A stretch of 64,000 nucleotides of DNA from Cercis canadensis (taxonomy: Eukaryota; Streptophyta; Magnoliopsida; Fabales; Fabaceae): contig QAOA01003350.1 of assembly GCA_003255065.1 (NCBI GenBank), positions 1 through 64,000 on the forward strand, in the 5' to 3' direction. Shown piece after piece: positions 27,618 through 40,280 of the stretch. Position numbers and translations under genes: made by a program. Positions within the stretch are counted from its first letter, which is position 1, and each line of letters opens with the position of its first letter. The notes beneath the pieces were generated by a model, which had not been told where the DNA came from, did not search any database, and saw only the letters and a program-made list of their open reading frames with translations.

Positions 27618-28570
27618 GAAGACATACATCCTAAGGTTCTATCACAACAAGAATCATGCAATTTGGAGCTGTATGACTCTAATTAAAGACAAAAGATTGA
27701 ACACTGCCAGAGACAGGGCATCAGTGTTAGTGCAGCAGTGACCAGCTATATTCAAACCAAAACTGAGAGCAAACTAGAAATGCAAAAATTATGAAAATTG
27801 TACACAATGAAGATATACATCTTATGGTTCTAATGAGACAAGAAACACTTGAATCGGAGCTCTATAGCTCTAGAAAGAATTAAAAGACTATATGCTGTTA
27901 GAGAAAATCAACTAGTCTGACAATACAGAAAATAGCCAACTTTAAATTAGAACTGGGAGCATTGGAGACATGTAAAAAATCTGAAAAATCATACACATTA
28001 AATATATACATCTTATGGTTCTATTGGGATAGATGATGCTAAATTCCAAGCTCTATAGCTCCAGAAATAATTAGAAGACTACATGCTGCCAGAGAGAATC
28101 AACAAACCTGACAATACAGAAAAATAGCCAACTTTAAATGCAAACTGAGAGTAGGGGAGACATGAAAAAAATCTGAAAATCATACACATTGAAGACATAC
28201 ATCTTATGGTTCTAAAAGATGAGAATCATACAATTTGAAGTTGTATAGCTCAAATTAGAGACAAAAGACCGAACACTGCCAGAGACAGGGCAGCAGTATT
28301 AGTGCAGCAGTGAACAACTATATTCAAACTGAAACTGGGAGCAAATTAGAAATAAAAAAATTTTGAAAATTTCATACATTGAAGATATATGTCTTACAGT
28401 TCTAACAAGATAAGCAATGCTCAAATCCAAGCTTTATAGCTCCAAAAATAAATTAAACATTGAGTGTTGCCAGACAAAAAACTGACAGCAGCGAAAATGA
28501 CATGCAAACATTCTTTTCCATGCTAAAACCATAACAAATTAGTTTTAAAACCACTCCACAATAAGGAAAG
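27618..28570 (-). repeat. 191-bp tandem repeats inside the Ogre-like LTR (about 5 copies)
   Basis: The phrase 'gaaga(c/t)atacatc' recurs at 27618, 27809, 28000, 28191 and 28381, a spacing of 190-191 bp. Each unit also contains 'gagct(c/g)tatagctc', 'ctgccagag' and 'aactgggagca' versions. The same array is in the other LTR (from about 47568), and the inverted solo LTR has three units (about 42851, 43042, 43230). Units have diverged substantially, so the array is old. Confidence 0.85.
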
Positions 28571-30875
28571 CAACCAAATACCAGTAAAAATAGCATCTCA
28601 ACATAAGGCATCAAAGATAACTAATTTGGGTACCAAATGGCCTATAGATCAATCAAAGAACAGTAACCTAAACAAAATCTCAGTAGCAATGGAAACATGG
28701 CAGGACAACAGTGAAATCAACTCAAAATGACAGCAACAAACATGCCAAAACAATAGTAAAATTAAATCCAAAACAATCTTTAACTTCAAACTAAAATTGC
28801 TAGCAAACTGCTTAAAAAAAAGTGCAAAACTCGCTTTGGAAAACAGCCTGAAGAAAAGTACCAAACCTAATCTTAAATCAGCCCCTAAATACCTCTAAAA
28901 TATGGGGAACACAATAAAATGCAACCAACTCCCTGGGCAAAAATATCACAACAACATGACAATGGATATACAGCTGTTACCACTCCCAAAATAGCAATGA
29001 CTAAAGCCAAAACAAATCCAAAATATATGGGCAGTGGTTAAACCATAATAAACTAGAAATCATAGAAGAAAAACATTAAAAATGTGACAATCCTCAAACA
29101 ACCAAGATGAATGAGAAACACTTACGGGCAAATCAAAGAGCTAGTAAATCTAAAGGCTTGCAAAATAACAAGAAAACAGAGATGATACCATAGGAAAATG
29201 AAACCCATTCCATGAAGGTAACAACATATTTCTAACCATGAGAGTTCTCTTAAATAACCACCATCATACTGAGTTACTCTATTTATAGAATTAACTAAAA
29301 GTTCGCTTTCCATCTTAACCAGCATTCATTTAACACCAGCTCTCACCCAATCAAACATAATTCTAACATAAATCACTCTAAAACCAAAGGGGGAAGATCA
29401 AGTGCGTCAAAAAGAAAACCAACAAGAGCATTTTTTCATTTCCAAATATGACAACTTATATTCCTACTCAACCACAAAACAAATAGGGGTATCAATCAGG
29501 AAACCACCAGCTGAAATATACTTCACCAATGAATTAAACACATGCATATATATATATATATGAAAACCAAACATTTTGAGAACCTATTACCATCTAAAAT
29601 CAATCAGCCTCTTCACAAAGAATGCAATAAGAGAAGGCATAACATATGCAAAAATCAGAACCTATACCAGGAAATAGCATTTATCCCATCTCTTACAAAG
29701 GCAATCCATCAATGAAAATGAAAATGGCAATAGAAAAGATATACCTAAAAAATATTGTGCATACAAGTTACATAGTATACCAACAATGGGGTTTCTACTG
29801 TCATACTTCCTTATCAAAACAAAACACTAAACAAAATTAATCAAGTAGCATAACAAAAAAAAAAGTTTCAAACTCACTAGCAGGAATGGAAGAAAACGAA
29901 ACATGATATCTTTAGCAAAAAGTAAACTCCGTCTTCATCCAATATAACAGCCAACCGAAATTAACCAATAAAAATTAGAGACAAGACTAAATTAAGAAGT
30001 CATGGATGTAGAAATTCTAAGAAAGAGCCCAACCACTTGCTGCACAAATTTAATAAATCTCATATTCAAAGAGAAACCCATACAAATGCATGCAAATCCA
30101 CCTTAAATTCGAGTAAAATGGGTCATACCTGAGTGAAATCGCCTCCACCTTCAATCTTGTTGGACTCCTCCTTCACCGAATATCTTCTCACTCTCTCTCT
30201 TCTTTGTCTTTCTTCTATGTTCTCTTGATCTCCCTTGCTTTCTTGCTCTCTCTCGTCTAGCTCTAGTTCTCTGCTTCCTCTCTAACTCACTCTCTTTTCT
30301 TCCTTTTTGCTTCTCCCTTTTTCCTCTCTCAAAAACGGTTTCTGCTCACAATGAGTTTCTGGTCTTTCCCCTTTGTTGAACATGTTTTCTCCTCTTGTAT
30401 TTGTATATTTCTTTTCAGCTCTCTCTCCCTTTCTACGCACTATATCCCTCTCCCTCTAGGAAACTTCCTTTTTTCTTCATTTCCCATTTTGCCCTCTAAC
30501 TGCCACATATCGCTTTTTCCTTTTTTTTTTTTTTATTTGCTTTGTTTCTTTATTTATTTAGTTTTTTTTTTATTTAAAGAGAGGATAAGTCATAGCTTGG
30601 ATCAATAGGGAGAGAAGCAAATCCATTCCTTGCTCTTCTATTGGATCTCTTAGATTTAATGATGCAAAAATTTATTTATATTTTTTTATCTACTATTTAC
30701 AAAAATTGAAAAAACCAAAAAATAGGCCAAATGAGCTTAAATAAAAATGGGCTAAGTTGACAATTGATTGGGCTTAGGGTTTACTTAATTACAAAAGCTC
30801 AAACAACAAATAAAAAAACACTAATTAGAAATTAAGAATTTATCTCTTTTTTTTTTCCAACATTTTTAAACCATG

Positions 30876-30900
30876 AAACATGTAAGCTCATTACATGTTT
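30876..30900. repeat. Perfect palindrome at the broken LTR end
   Basis: 'aaacatgtaa' and 'ttacatgttt' are perfect 10-base arms around the loop 'gctca'. It stands exactly where the 3' LTR of the Ogre-like element loses similarity to its partner, in place of the expected LTR start and polypurine tract. Confidence 0.75.
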
Positions 30901-30961
30901 TCTTATAGATAAAACACACTAAGCTCCAAGATAAATATTTTGTTCGGACACCTAAAAATTC

Positions 30962-31369
30962 AAAAGCACCAAGATCTTTAACTCGAGAGCCAACAAAATT
31001 TAAGAGCACACCGAGATCTTTCACTCGAGAACCAACAAAATTTAAAAGCATCAAGATTTTTCACTCGGGAGCCGACAAAATTTAAAAGCATCGAGATCTT
31101 TCACTCGGGAGCCAACAGAATTAAAAAGCATCAAGATCTTTCACTCGTGAGTCTACAGGAATTTAAAAGCACCGAGATCTTTCACCCGGGAGCCGATAGA
31201 ATTTAAAAAGCACCAAAATCTTTCACTCGGGAGCCAATAGGAATTTAAAAGCATCGAGATCTTTCACTCGGGAGCCGACAAGAATTTAAAAGTACCGAGA
31301 TCTTTCACTTGGGAGCTGACATGAATTTAAAGGCACTGAGATCTTTCACCCTGGAATTGACAAGAATTT
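30962..31369 (-). repeat. Tandem array of ten 40-42-bp units
   Basis: Ten head-to-tail units of 40-42 bp each carry 'aaaagca(c/t)cgagatctttcac' and 'tcgggagccgaca'. Substitutions distribute across units. The array lies between integrase and the 3' LTR of the Ogre-like element; tandem repeats in this region are known from Tat/Ogre elements. There are no unique spacers, so it is not a CRISPR-like array. Confidence 0.9.
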
Positions 31370-32414
31370 GAAATTTTCCTAAGAGAAAGAAAGGCTCAAA
31401 TTTTAAAAAAAAAATACATGCTTACTCATAGTAAGACATGATTGGTGTGTAAAGGAAAACTTTGTTCAATCAAAACTTACTCTTTTCAGTTGGGCTACTT
31501 GTCTTGAACTTATTTTGTAGACAGTCCTTGATTTTTTTTTTTTGAGAACCCAACCTTCTTGTCTCTTTCTTAGGTAAAAATTACATCGCTTTCAGCCGAA
31601 TCACATACTCGCTTCTTTGTTATTTGATCCCTTTTTCTTTACTTTCTTGTTGCTTCCTTTTCTGGTTTTTTTCTTCACCTCATTTTTTTTTCAAACTTTC
31701 TAATCTGAACCCTATCGTGATCAAGAATTTCTAATATTCCTAGAATTTGGAAACCAAGTAAGAGAGAATTCTTCAAGAATAATTGAATTTGTCATTATGA
31801 TAAATCCACTCGCATTTTACTTATAATAATAACTCAATAATTTACAATGGAGAAAATATATAACTGAAAGAAATCAACTCAATGAATTAACTTCTTTTAT
31901 TTCAGGAGAAAGACGACAACACTTTATGAAAATTGAACCACATGAAGTGCATCATTAAAACATTTCAAGAAGACAAATTGCCCCAGCATGGGTTTTATGA
32001 TGATGGACTTGCCATATAAAATAGGTGCCTACGTATCCTTAAAGAGGAATCAAATTCCACGTAGTTCGAGATGAAAATTCCAAAAGCCTAGACAGATCAA
32101 AAAAATTGCCTCAGTTTCTAACCCTTCAATCTCCAACTTGATTGATTCTCATATTGCATTGGATATGGCTTATACTTATCTGACGTGAATATTTAACTCT
32201 TTGGTAGTACAGTGCAATCATCTTACTTTCTTTATGAATTCCCTTATATCACTGGGCTTTCCCATTGCTCTTTGGTGCTATTCTCTGTCACTTTTCTATT
32301 TTAGACCATCTTTTTGGGTTTTCAACCCAACAATTTCCCTTTTTTTTTGTGCCCTAACTTTTGCTTAGACCGCCTTTTTAGGTTTTCAGTTTAACGGGCC
32401 TTTTTTTAAGGGTA
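31370..32414 (-). other. 3' untranslated region of the Ogre-like element
   Basis: No coding signal. T-rich with several homopolymer runs. It lies between the end of integrase and the tandem array. Confidence 0.7.
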
Positions 32415-33506
32415 ATATTTCTTTATTGCATCAGAATTTATAGGTCTAGGGAGTTCTTTCCCTTCCATATCTATGAGGATCAGTGCTCCTCCTGAGAATG
32501 TCTGTTTGACAGTATATGGCCCTTGGTGAGTTGGGGCCCATTTTCCTCTAGCATCTTCCTGATGTGGCAGAACCTTTTTCAACACTAGGTCTCTTGGTTG
32601 GAGCTCTCAACGTCAAACTTTTTTGTTAAATGCTCTAGCCATACTTTGTTGATACAATTACCCATGATAAATTGCTGTCAATAGTTTTTCCTTAATCATG
32701 TTCAACTGTTAGTATCTAACCCTTGCCCATTCGGATTTCTCTAATTTTGTCTCCATTAAAACTCTAAGTAACGGGATCTCAACTTCTATTGGAGTGACAA
32801 CTTCCATACCATACACCAGAGAATAAGGTGTTGCCCTAGTTGAAGACCGCACAACTATGGGATAAGCATGCAAGATATAAGGGAGCGTCTCGTGCTAGTT
32901 TTTATAGGTTACCACCATATTTTCAACTATTTTCTGGATATTTTTATTAGCAGCTTCAATAGCTCCATTCATTTGTGGTTTGTATGGTGAAGAGTTATGT
33001 TGTGTAATTGCAAACTTCTCACACAACTTCTGTATTTCTGCACCATTCAAATTTGAGCCATTGTCCGTGATGATCCTTTTAGGTTATCCGTAACGACAAA
33101 TGATGTTTGTCTTTAGGAATTTGACCACCACTTTTTGGGTCACTTTCACATAAGAAGCAACTTCTACCCATTTTGTGAAATAATCGATTGCCACTAGGAT
33201 AAAACGGTGTCCATTGAAAGCCTTTGGATTAATTGGTCCGATGATATCGATTCCCCACATAGAAAATGGCCAAGGTGTTACCATATTATTAAGAGGAAAG
33301 GGTGGAGCTTTGATATAATCTACTTAAATCTGGCATTTGTGACACTTTTTAGAGTAACTGATGCAATCTCTTTCCATGGTCATCCAATAATACCATGCTC
33401 TTAGAATTTTTCGAGCCATCATGTGCCCATTTGCATGAGTCGCACATATTCCATCGTGAACAGTGCTCAAAATACTATTAGCTTCCTTTGCATCAACACA
33501 TTGCAA
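32415..33506 (-). pseudogene. Ogre-like integrase remnant
   Basis: The HHCC zinc region is at 33506-33324 ('DGICATHANGHMMARKI', 'CHKCQI'). The catalytic core follows: 'WGIDIIGPINPKAFNGHRF' (first Asp), 'DYFTKWVEV', a stop after 'IICRYG' (33084), 'RIITDNGSNLN' (second Asp) and 'NGAIEAANKNIQKI' (Glu). The C-terminal part 'RDLVLKKVLPH', 'RGKWAPTHQGPY' and 'LPRPINSDAIKKY' ends at about 32415. Several stops. No chromodomain was seen, as expected for the non-chromoviral Tat lineage. Confidence 0.9.
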
Positions 33507-33706
33507 GAGTGCGCCATCATGACTTGTTTTGTAGAGGACTTATCCGCTCAAAAAGAAACCTAGCGACATACACTGAATAGTCTTCTTGTCATTTTCGTTG
33601 GCACTAGTTAGATACTCTCTGAACTTGATGTATTGCATGATATCATGATACCAAGGCCAGCCATCGGGTTCTTCCTTTACATTTCTCCTAGCTCTACTTG
33701 TATGCG

Positions 33707-34140
33707 TTACACCAGTAGTCCAAAGTCAAGCTTGGTCATCACTGCTAAAGTTGCCAAGGCGTCAGCAAACTGATTTTTGTCATAAGTTAAATGAGAAAAA
33801 GTGATATTCTTAAATTTCTCAATCAACTGTGTCAAATATTTCTGGTATGGAATCAGTTTTGGGTCTCTAGTTTGCCATTCTCCTTTCACTTGATAAATGA
33901 TAAGTGCAGAATCCCTAAAAACATCTCAAATGCCAATTTTTAAATCCAAGGCTGCTTGCAAGCCGCTCACATAAGCTTCGTACTTAGCTACATTATTAGT
34001 ACAATCAAACCCTAGCTTGATAGCTATTAGGAATTACTTCCTTTTTGGTGATACGATTACAGCTCCTATCCCCTTTCCATACACATTTATCGCCTCGTCA
34101 AAGTACATCTTCCATTGAGTTCCTTCTATCCCAGTCTCCT
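33707..34140 (-). pseudogene. Archaeal-type second RNase H (aRNH) of the Ogre-like element
   Basis: 'MYFDEAINVYGKGIGAVIVS' starts the domain, and 'KYEAYVSGLQAALDLKIG', 'QTRDPKLIPYQKYLTQLIEK' and 'NQFADALATLA' follow. This is the additional RNase H found next to integrase in Tat-lineage elements. Stops occur at about 34036 and 33931. Confidence 0.85.
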
Positions 34141-35690
34141 TTTCTATTGCAAAAATGTCTTCATTTGGGAATTCAAACTCATGAGTTGGTAATCATTAAT
34201 AGGGCTTTTGGCCAGATGATCAACGATCATATTTCCTTTTATTGCTTTTTTAGTCATGTACACCACGTCGTACTTAGAAAGGACAATTTGCCACTTTGCT
34301 AACTGCTCAGAGAGATAGGGTTTTTTGAAGATAAATTTGACTGGATCCATATGAGAGATAAGCCAAATGGTGTGATACAACCTGTCCTATCGGAGCCTGG
34401 TAGCCACCCAAACTAAGGCCCAACAAGTCTTCTCTACGAGAGTATATCTCGTCTCATAGTCTGTGAACTTTTTGCTCAAGTAATAAATTGCTCTCTCTTT
34501 CATCGTGTTGCCCTAACACACTTTCCATTGATTATTGCAACACAGTCAAGTAAAAAATAAGAGGTTTCCCCGGGATTTAAGGCACAAGCACCGGAGTATT
34601 AACCAAATATTCTTTGACCTTCTCAAAAGCTTCCTGGCAGTGTTTGTCTCATTCACCCGGATTATGTTTCCTTAGTAGTTTGAAGATTGGCTCACAAGTA
34701 TAGGTGAGGTTGGAAATGAATCGAGCTATGTAGTTGAGTTTTCCTAGGAAACTGCGCACTTCCTTTTCTGACCTTGAAGGTGGCATTTCTCGAATTGCTT
34801 TTGCCTTATCTGGATCCACTTCAATCCTTTTTCTGCTAACAATAAAACCCAGCAACTTCCCTGTCGTTGCACCAAAAGTGCATTTGGAAGAATTCAACCT
34901 CAGCTTGTACTTTCTCAACCTTTCGAACAGCTTTCGGAGAATGCCCATGTGGCTTTCCCCTTCATTTGACTTAGCTACCATGTCATCTACTTAAACTTCA
35001 ATCTCCTTATGCATCATATCATGAAATAATGTGACCATAGCCCTCTGATAGGTTACCCCAACATTTTTCAACCCAAATGGCATTATTCTATAATAATAGG
35101 TGCTCTATTGAGTGATAAATGTGGTTTTCTCCTTGTCCTCCTCAGCCATTGGAATTTGATTGTATCATGAGTATCTATCTATGAATGAATACCGGTGATT
35201 TTCGGTTGTATTGTCAAACAACACATCTATATGAGGCAAAGGGAAATCATCTTTAGGACTGACTCTGTTTAGATCCCAGAAGTTCACGCACATTCTTACA
35301 CGTCCATCATTCTTAGGTATTGGAACTATGTTGGCGACCCATTCAGGATAAGTAGCCACTTCTAAGAGCCCAACCTCTATTTGCTTGACCACTTCATCCT
35401 TTATCTTACTAGACATTTATGGCCTCATCCGTCTCAACTTTTGTTTGATTGGTTTGTACTCGGGATACAATGGGATCTTGTAAGATACAATACTAGGGTC
35501 AAGACCTGGCATTCTTGATAGGACCAGGCAAAAATATCCAAGTACTCTTTGAATAAAGCAATCATTTCCTCTTTTTCTGGGTTATCAACATATTTCAATT
35601 CTCTCTTCTCTTCCTCAGTGCCCAAGTTCAATATATGTACCTCTTCATTGTAGGGGCTTATTGCTTTTTCATATGAGTCAACCATCTTCG
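34141..35690 (-). pseudogene. Ogre-like reverse transcriptase and first RNase H remnant
   Basis: From the N-terminus (35685: 'EKEEMIALFKEYLDIFAWSY') come 'DEVVKQIEVGLLEVATYPEW', 'VPIPKNDGRVRMCVNF', 'PKDDFPLPHIDVLFDNT', 'MPFGLKNVG', then the catalytic block 'EIEV-stop-VDD', in which the Tyr of YVDD is a TAA (34991-34993). Next come 'RLNSSKCTFGATTGKLLGFI' and 'FLGKLNYIARFI'. The first RNase H ends near 34144 ('LAKWQIVLSKYDVVYMT'). Multiple stops and frameshifts. Confidence 0.9.
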
Positions 35691-36047
35691 CAAATCTATC
35701 AGAAAGTTTTACATTCTCATCAAAGTTGTATTAATTTGTATCAAATTCAACATGAGAATCAATCATTGGACAAATAGAATCATGGTCTTGGGACAAGAGA
35801 TCCGTATTATCAAGACTCTTGGGAACAAAATTCAAAGAAAATTGAACAATAGTTAATTAAATGGACATTAGTGTGAAGAAGGAAAAAAAATGACGAACTC
35901 TTGGGAAGATAATGAATAAAACAAAACTGAATTCAAATTCTATACTGAAATACTTCATTAATATGCAAAATACAATGTGGTCTAATGCAATAACATTCAA
36001 ATGACTTTGGACCTCGATCATAAGAAAAATAATGACAGAAACAACTA

Positions 36048-36425
36048 TTACTTAAATGAGACAATCTCTGGCAATGGTTCCATTTCCCAGTTAATCTGTT
36101 GTTCTTCCTCTATGCAGGGCCAGATCCAGCAACTCTTCTCTTGATGTCCCTCCAAAGTGTTCACCATGTGCATAGGGTTGGCAGCACCAGGAGGAAACAT
36201 CACTCCAGTTGACTCAGGAAATGTCTCTCGAAGATGAGGCATACTCCTTGCTTTTTCCTTTTGACCATTTCCCTGCAACCCCACTGACTCCTCAGCTGAA
36301 GGCTCATATCCTAACCCTTGTTTGCCAACATTCTCCGGGAGTGAGATAGGAGCATTGATGCCTTGCAAATTAAATCCTAAGCCCTTTCTTTTTTGAAATC
36401 TGCTCTTCATTATGATCTGAGACAC
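36048..36425 (-). pseudogene. G-patch-like spacer between protease and RT of the Ogre-like element
   Basis: 'KRKGLGFNLQGINAPISLPE' followed by 'GKQGLGYEPSAEE' resembles the glycine-patch-like linker that Tat-lineage elements have between protease and RT. Its role is not established. Confidence 0.6.
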
Positions 36426-36823
36426 TATTTGGTTAACATCTCTCTCTTTTTTGTGTCTTCTTCTTGTTGCCTTCTGCTATCTCTAAAGACTAAAAAGAAG
36501 CTTCTAAGGCTTCTTCCATTGTCTCCATATACGGCAAAGAGTTGGGTTTAGTTACCAACATTTCCTCCTCTCATTTGATGGTGATTACTTTTCCATCGCT
36601 GATATATTTCAACCTTTGATGAAAAGTAGATGAGATTACTCTTGCTGTGTGAATCCATGGTCTCCCTAAAAGCATGGTGTAGGCCAACTATATGTCCATC
36701 ACTTGAAAATGGACGTCAAACTGACTGGGACCAATTTCCAGATGAACCAAAATATCTCCAAGAACTTCTTTTTTGTCTCACTACCATGCTGCTGTCTTGG
36801 ATTAGAGACCTATTAACAGGCAA

Positions 36824-37050
36824 TTATATTAAGGTTGAATAGGGAACCACATTTAGTGTAGACTCATTGTCAATTAGAACTCTTGCCACAATGTGCCATT
36901 CACATTTGAGCGTGATGTGAAGTGCCTTAGTATGATTACTCATTCCGGGCATTAACTCTTCATCAGAGAAAGAAATAGTACTAACATTCAGAATGAAGTT
37001 CACCATACCCCCAAATATTTTCACAGTAATGTCAGGCTACACATAAGCCT
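36824..37050 (-). pseudogene. Ogre-like protease remnant
   Basis: 'ALHITLKCEWHIVARVLIDN' followed by 'ESTLNVVPYSTLI' is the aspartic protease active-site region. The lineage motif D-N-G reads D-N-E (GGA to GAA type change), which should inactivate it. Confidence 0.8.
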
Positions 37051-37876
37051 GATCTAAAAATTTCTACAAGGCTCTTCTTTGGGACTCTGAACTCATGATG
37101 AATGACAACAAAGAAATACGAGCAAGGGTTTTCTTCATTTGTTCCACGATGTCATATTCGCTTTGCTTCATTATTTTCAAAAACTCCTCATTTTCATTAC
37201 CAGCTTCTTGGATATCCAATTTCTTTGTTAGGAGCGGTTCTCTTCCATCATTTAGAACCTTCCCTCTCTCCTTTCGCTGGTACTCTACCTCTTCTGAAGT
37301 GTAACATCTCTTGCTTCTGGTAATTCCTCCACTTTCTACAACATTTGTGATCAGACTAGTCTCCTTCTCCTCTTTCAAGTTTATTTCATCAAAAAGGTCT
37401 CTTGAACTTTGCTATGGGGTAGATACTACCCTTACTCCATAATTTCAAGGCACTGCCTGATTACTCTCATAAGGAAAAAAGGTTGGTACTTGTATAACCA
37501 CATCTGGCTGCACTTGATTAGTTGGTGGGCTTGAGAAAACTTTAAGAACAAATGGCTTGAAAATATGAGATTCCTCACCAGCCATATTGATATCTTCTCT
37601 TGCAGCACCACTCCTTTTTTTGAATCTTAAAACCCCAAGTGAAATCAATTTTTGAACCCCACATTTGAATTCCCAACAATCCTCTATATCATGGCCACAA
37701 CTTTGATGAAGCTTGCAGAATAGCCCATTATCAAACTAGTCATCCATTTCTATTCCTCTAAAAAGAATCTCTATGCCACATCCCATAGACTTCAAGTTTT
37801 CCCACACTTTCTTCATTAGCATTTTAACTTCTACGATTTTCTTGACTACCTCCACCTCTCTAATAATGGCATTTAC
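37051..37876 (-). pseudogene. Gag-protease linker region of the Ogre-like element
   Basis: The minus-strand frames 37378-37064 ('ITRSKRCYTSEEVEYQRK', 'SEYDIVEQMKKTLARISLLS') and 37648-37445 carry the charged linker ending in the 'YDIVEQLKKTPARISIL'-type block that precedes protease in Tat elements. Interrupted by stops. Confidence 0.65.
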
Positions 37877-39606
37877 TCATGGCTTTATCTTATGATTAGG
37901 CAAAGGATTTGTATTTACATTCGGTCCACCTCCTATCTCTTCAATTTTGAGAGCCCTCTGCTTAATCAAGTATATGACTGCATATTTAAAGGCGGGACAG
38001 TCTTCAATGGAATGACCTACTGCACCTCTATGGTAGTCACACTTAAAATTTGGGTTATACCAATTTGGAAATGGTGGTTGCAGGGGTGCTACAAGTTTTG
38101 GAGATATTACATGGGCTTCACATAGCTTCCTGAACAATTCAGCTCTTGAGATAGGGATATTAGGAAAATACTCATTTTTCAAAGGAGGACAGGGTTGATT
38201 TCTATACCCCAAGTAATTGGGTCTAGTTGGTGGTCTAGGCATTGGATTATTTGGAAATCCATTTTGTGGGGTAGGCTAATAACTGAGAATGAATGGTGCA
38301 GAGACTAGTCTAGGTGTATAGTATGGTTGGGGTGGTAAAATATTATTAACCTGAGGAGGGTATGGGGGATTAGGGTAGAGTTGGTAAGATTGACTTCTGT
38401 GATGAAGAAAATGTGAGGATACAGGTGTTTGGATCAAGCTTACATTTCCTTTCTTTTTCTTAAATGGTTGTCCTTTCCTCAGATTATTATTATTATTTTC
38501 ACCTTTCAAGAATGTAAATTTCCCAGCTCAATGCATCTCCTCCACTCTTTCTCCAGCATTAATCACTTCAGAGAAATATCTATAAACACTTGCCACCATC
38601 AATTCAACATATGGGAAATTCAAAGTATTCGCATAATAATGGACCATTTCAGAATCCATTAGTGGAGGTTGAGCTTGAGCAGCCAGATTTCTCCATTTTT
38701 GCGCATACTCCTTGAAGTTTTCCCCTTCTCCTTTTCTCATGGCTCCCAGTTGGGCTCCAATAAGAGCTATATTGTTGTTAATGCTGTATTGCTTCAAGAA
38801 AGTATCAGTCAAGTCCTTCCATGTGTGAATCTTAAAATGATCCAAACACTAGTACCAATCTGCAGTGGGACCCTTCAAACTTTTTGGGAAAAAGTGCATG
38901 AAAAATTTCTCCTCTTTTGACTAGATAGACATCTTGGTGCAGTAAGATTTCAGATGAAGCCGGGATTAGTTGTCCCATTATATCGTGCAAATTCAGGCAT
39001 TTTGAAATCTTTAGGAAGTATAATCTCTGAGGTCAGAGAGAGTTCCCCAATATCCACTGGGTTGTATGCCCCCAATCCTTGCATCATCTTAATCTGTTTT
39101 TCCATAAGCGCCTGCTTTTTCTCCATTAATTATGCCCTCAACCTTTTCTTCTCCAACTCTTCCTTATTTTTCCCTAAAAGGACTACCCCTGAAGCTTCTT
39201 GTGCAACATGGTGAGTAATTAGATGAGTGTACGTGTAGACACCCTATTGATTTTCATTTGGATTGAATGGAGCTTCCATAAGAAAAGAAAATGGGCCTGA
39301 GAAAGGTTGCGAGATGGCACGCATAACATCAACTGGTTGAGTGGCTGGAGGGATTGCTGAATTAGAATCATATCCCTGCACTAGATTTGTAGAAGACATC
39401 ATTTGTGGAGGCATTCCCCATATTGGAGCGAAAATTGCAGAATTTGCCTCAATTGATAGATATATCAATAAGGGTGTTACATGAGAAATTTGAGGGATAT
39501 TGACACCACTTGGCCCCTTGACCATAGTCTTCAGCTTCAAATTCTCAGTGAAAAGTTTCATCATCTCGTTCATACAAGATTTCAATTCACCAAACTCGGC
39601 CCCCAA
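37877..39606 (-). pseudogene. Ogre-like gag remnant
   Basis: The N-terminal part is 39606-39244. The capsid core is 38845-38528 ('WKDLTDTFLKQYSINNNIAL', 'KEYAQKWRNLAAQAQPPLMD', 'INAGERVEEMH'). A Pro/Gln-rich region follows, then a zinc-knuckle-like segment, 'CDYHRGAVGHSIEDCPAFKY' (about 38035-37977). Stops separate the pieces. This protein forms the particle shell of the element. Confidence 0.88.
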
Positions 39607-40280
39607 ATTACGACACTACTCCTGATTTTCTTCCATGATATTGACAGTTCTTAATCTGAGCCCGATTGTCCTTCTTACAGAGTGCTTTTGATTGAACTTA
39701 ATTTTCTTTACATGACCAATGATGTATTACCTGTGTGAAAAAGAGATATTGAAATAAGAAATAAGTGGCAAAAAGAAAGAAAATGAACATTATCCCACCT
39801 TGAGTCCATTGATTGATAAGTGAGTCCAACCTATTTGGATTAAAACCATTCACAAGACCTTCCCTTTCTTAAGTATTTATGGATGCATAGATATTATATC
39901 ATCTGATAAGAACATATAGTTCCCTAATAGATGGTATAACTTAGAGTGATTTTCGCGAAAACAGTTCGCTCATCGTGAAAAGTCACTAAACATAAAAAAC
40001 CAACATGGATCTATATGCCAAGATAATTCATTTCACTAAAAGTGGTGCAATACACTTGATTTCAAATTATAACAATTATTACATCTATTCAAAAGTATAA
40101 GGAATTGCTATAGCCTAACATTTCCTTGCAATCTTCCAACAACTTTTCTAACTCTTTAACTGGCACCACGAATGGAGTGTAACTGTTGTCCACTATTTGA
40201 ATTTGTTGAGCTAGCCTTTCAGTTTTAGCCTCTAGGTTCCTTAGCACCGTGTAGTATTTTTGCACCCAAAGTGATGACTT
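39607..40280 (-). other. Spacer between ORF1 and gag of the Ogre-like element
   Basis: About 670 bp with no supported coding frame. T-rich on the minus strand's complement, with no repeat recognised. Ogre elements have a non-coding stretch here. Confidence 0.6.

Larger units (their letters stand above)
26125..30875 (-). repeat. 3' LTR of the Ogre-like element
   Basis: It matches the other LTR throughout with scattered substitutions and small indels. The right (U3) end stops at 'aaaccatg'; the final 25-30 bases present at 50816-50843 ('gacctggacaaaatacag...') are missing and replaced by a palindrome. About 397 bp (26166-26562) are doubled after the N at 26563. It has a C/T-rich stretch at about 30180-30320 and five copies of a 191-bp unit. 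Confidence 0.9.

Noticed and set aside
30962..31369. CRISPR-like array
   Set aside because: Units are contiguous and diverge along their whole length with no unique spacers, and the context is a plant LTR element.
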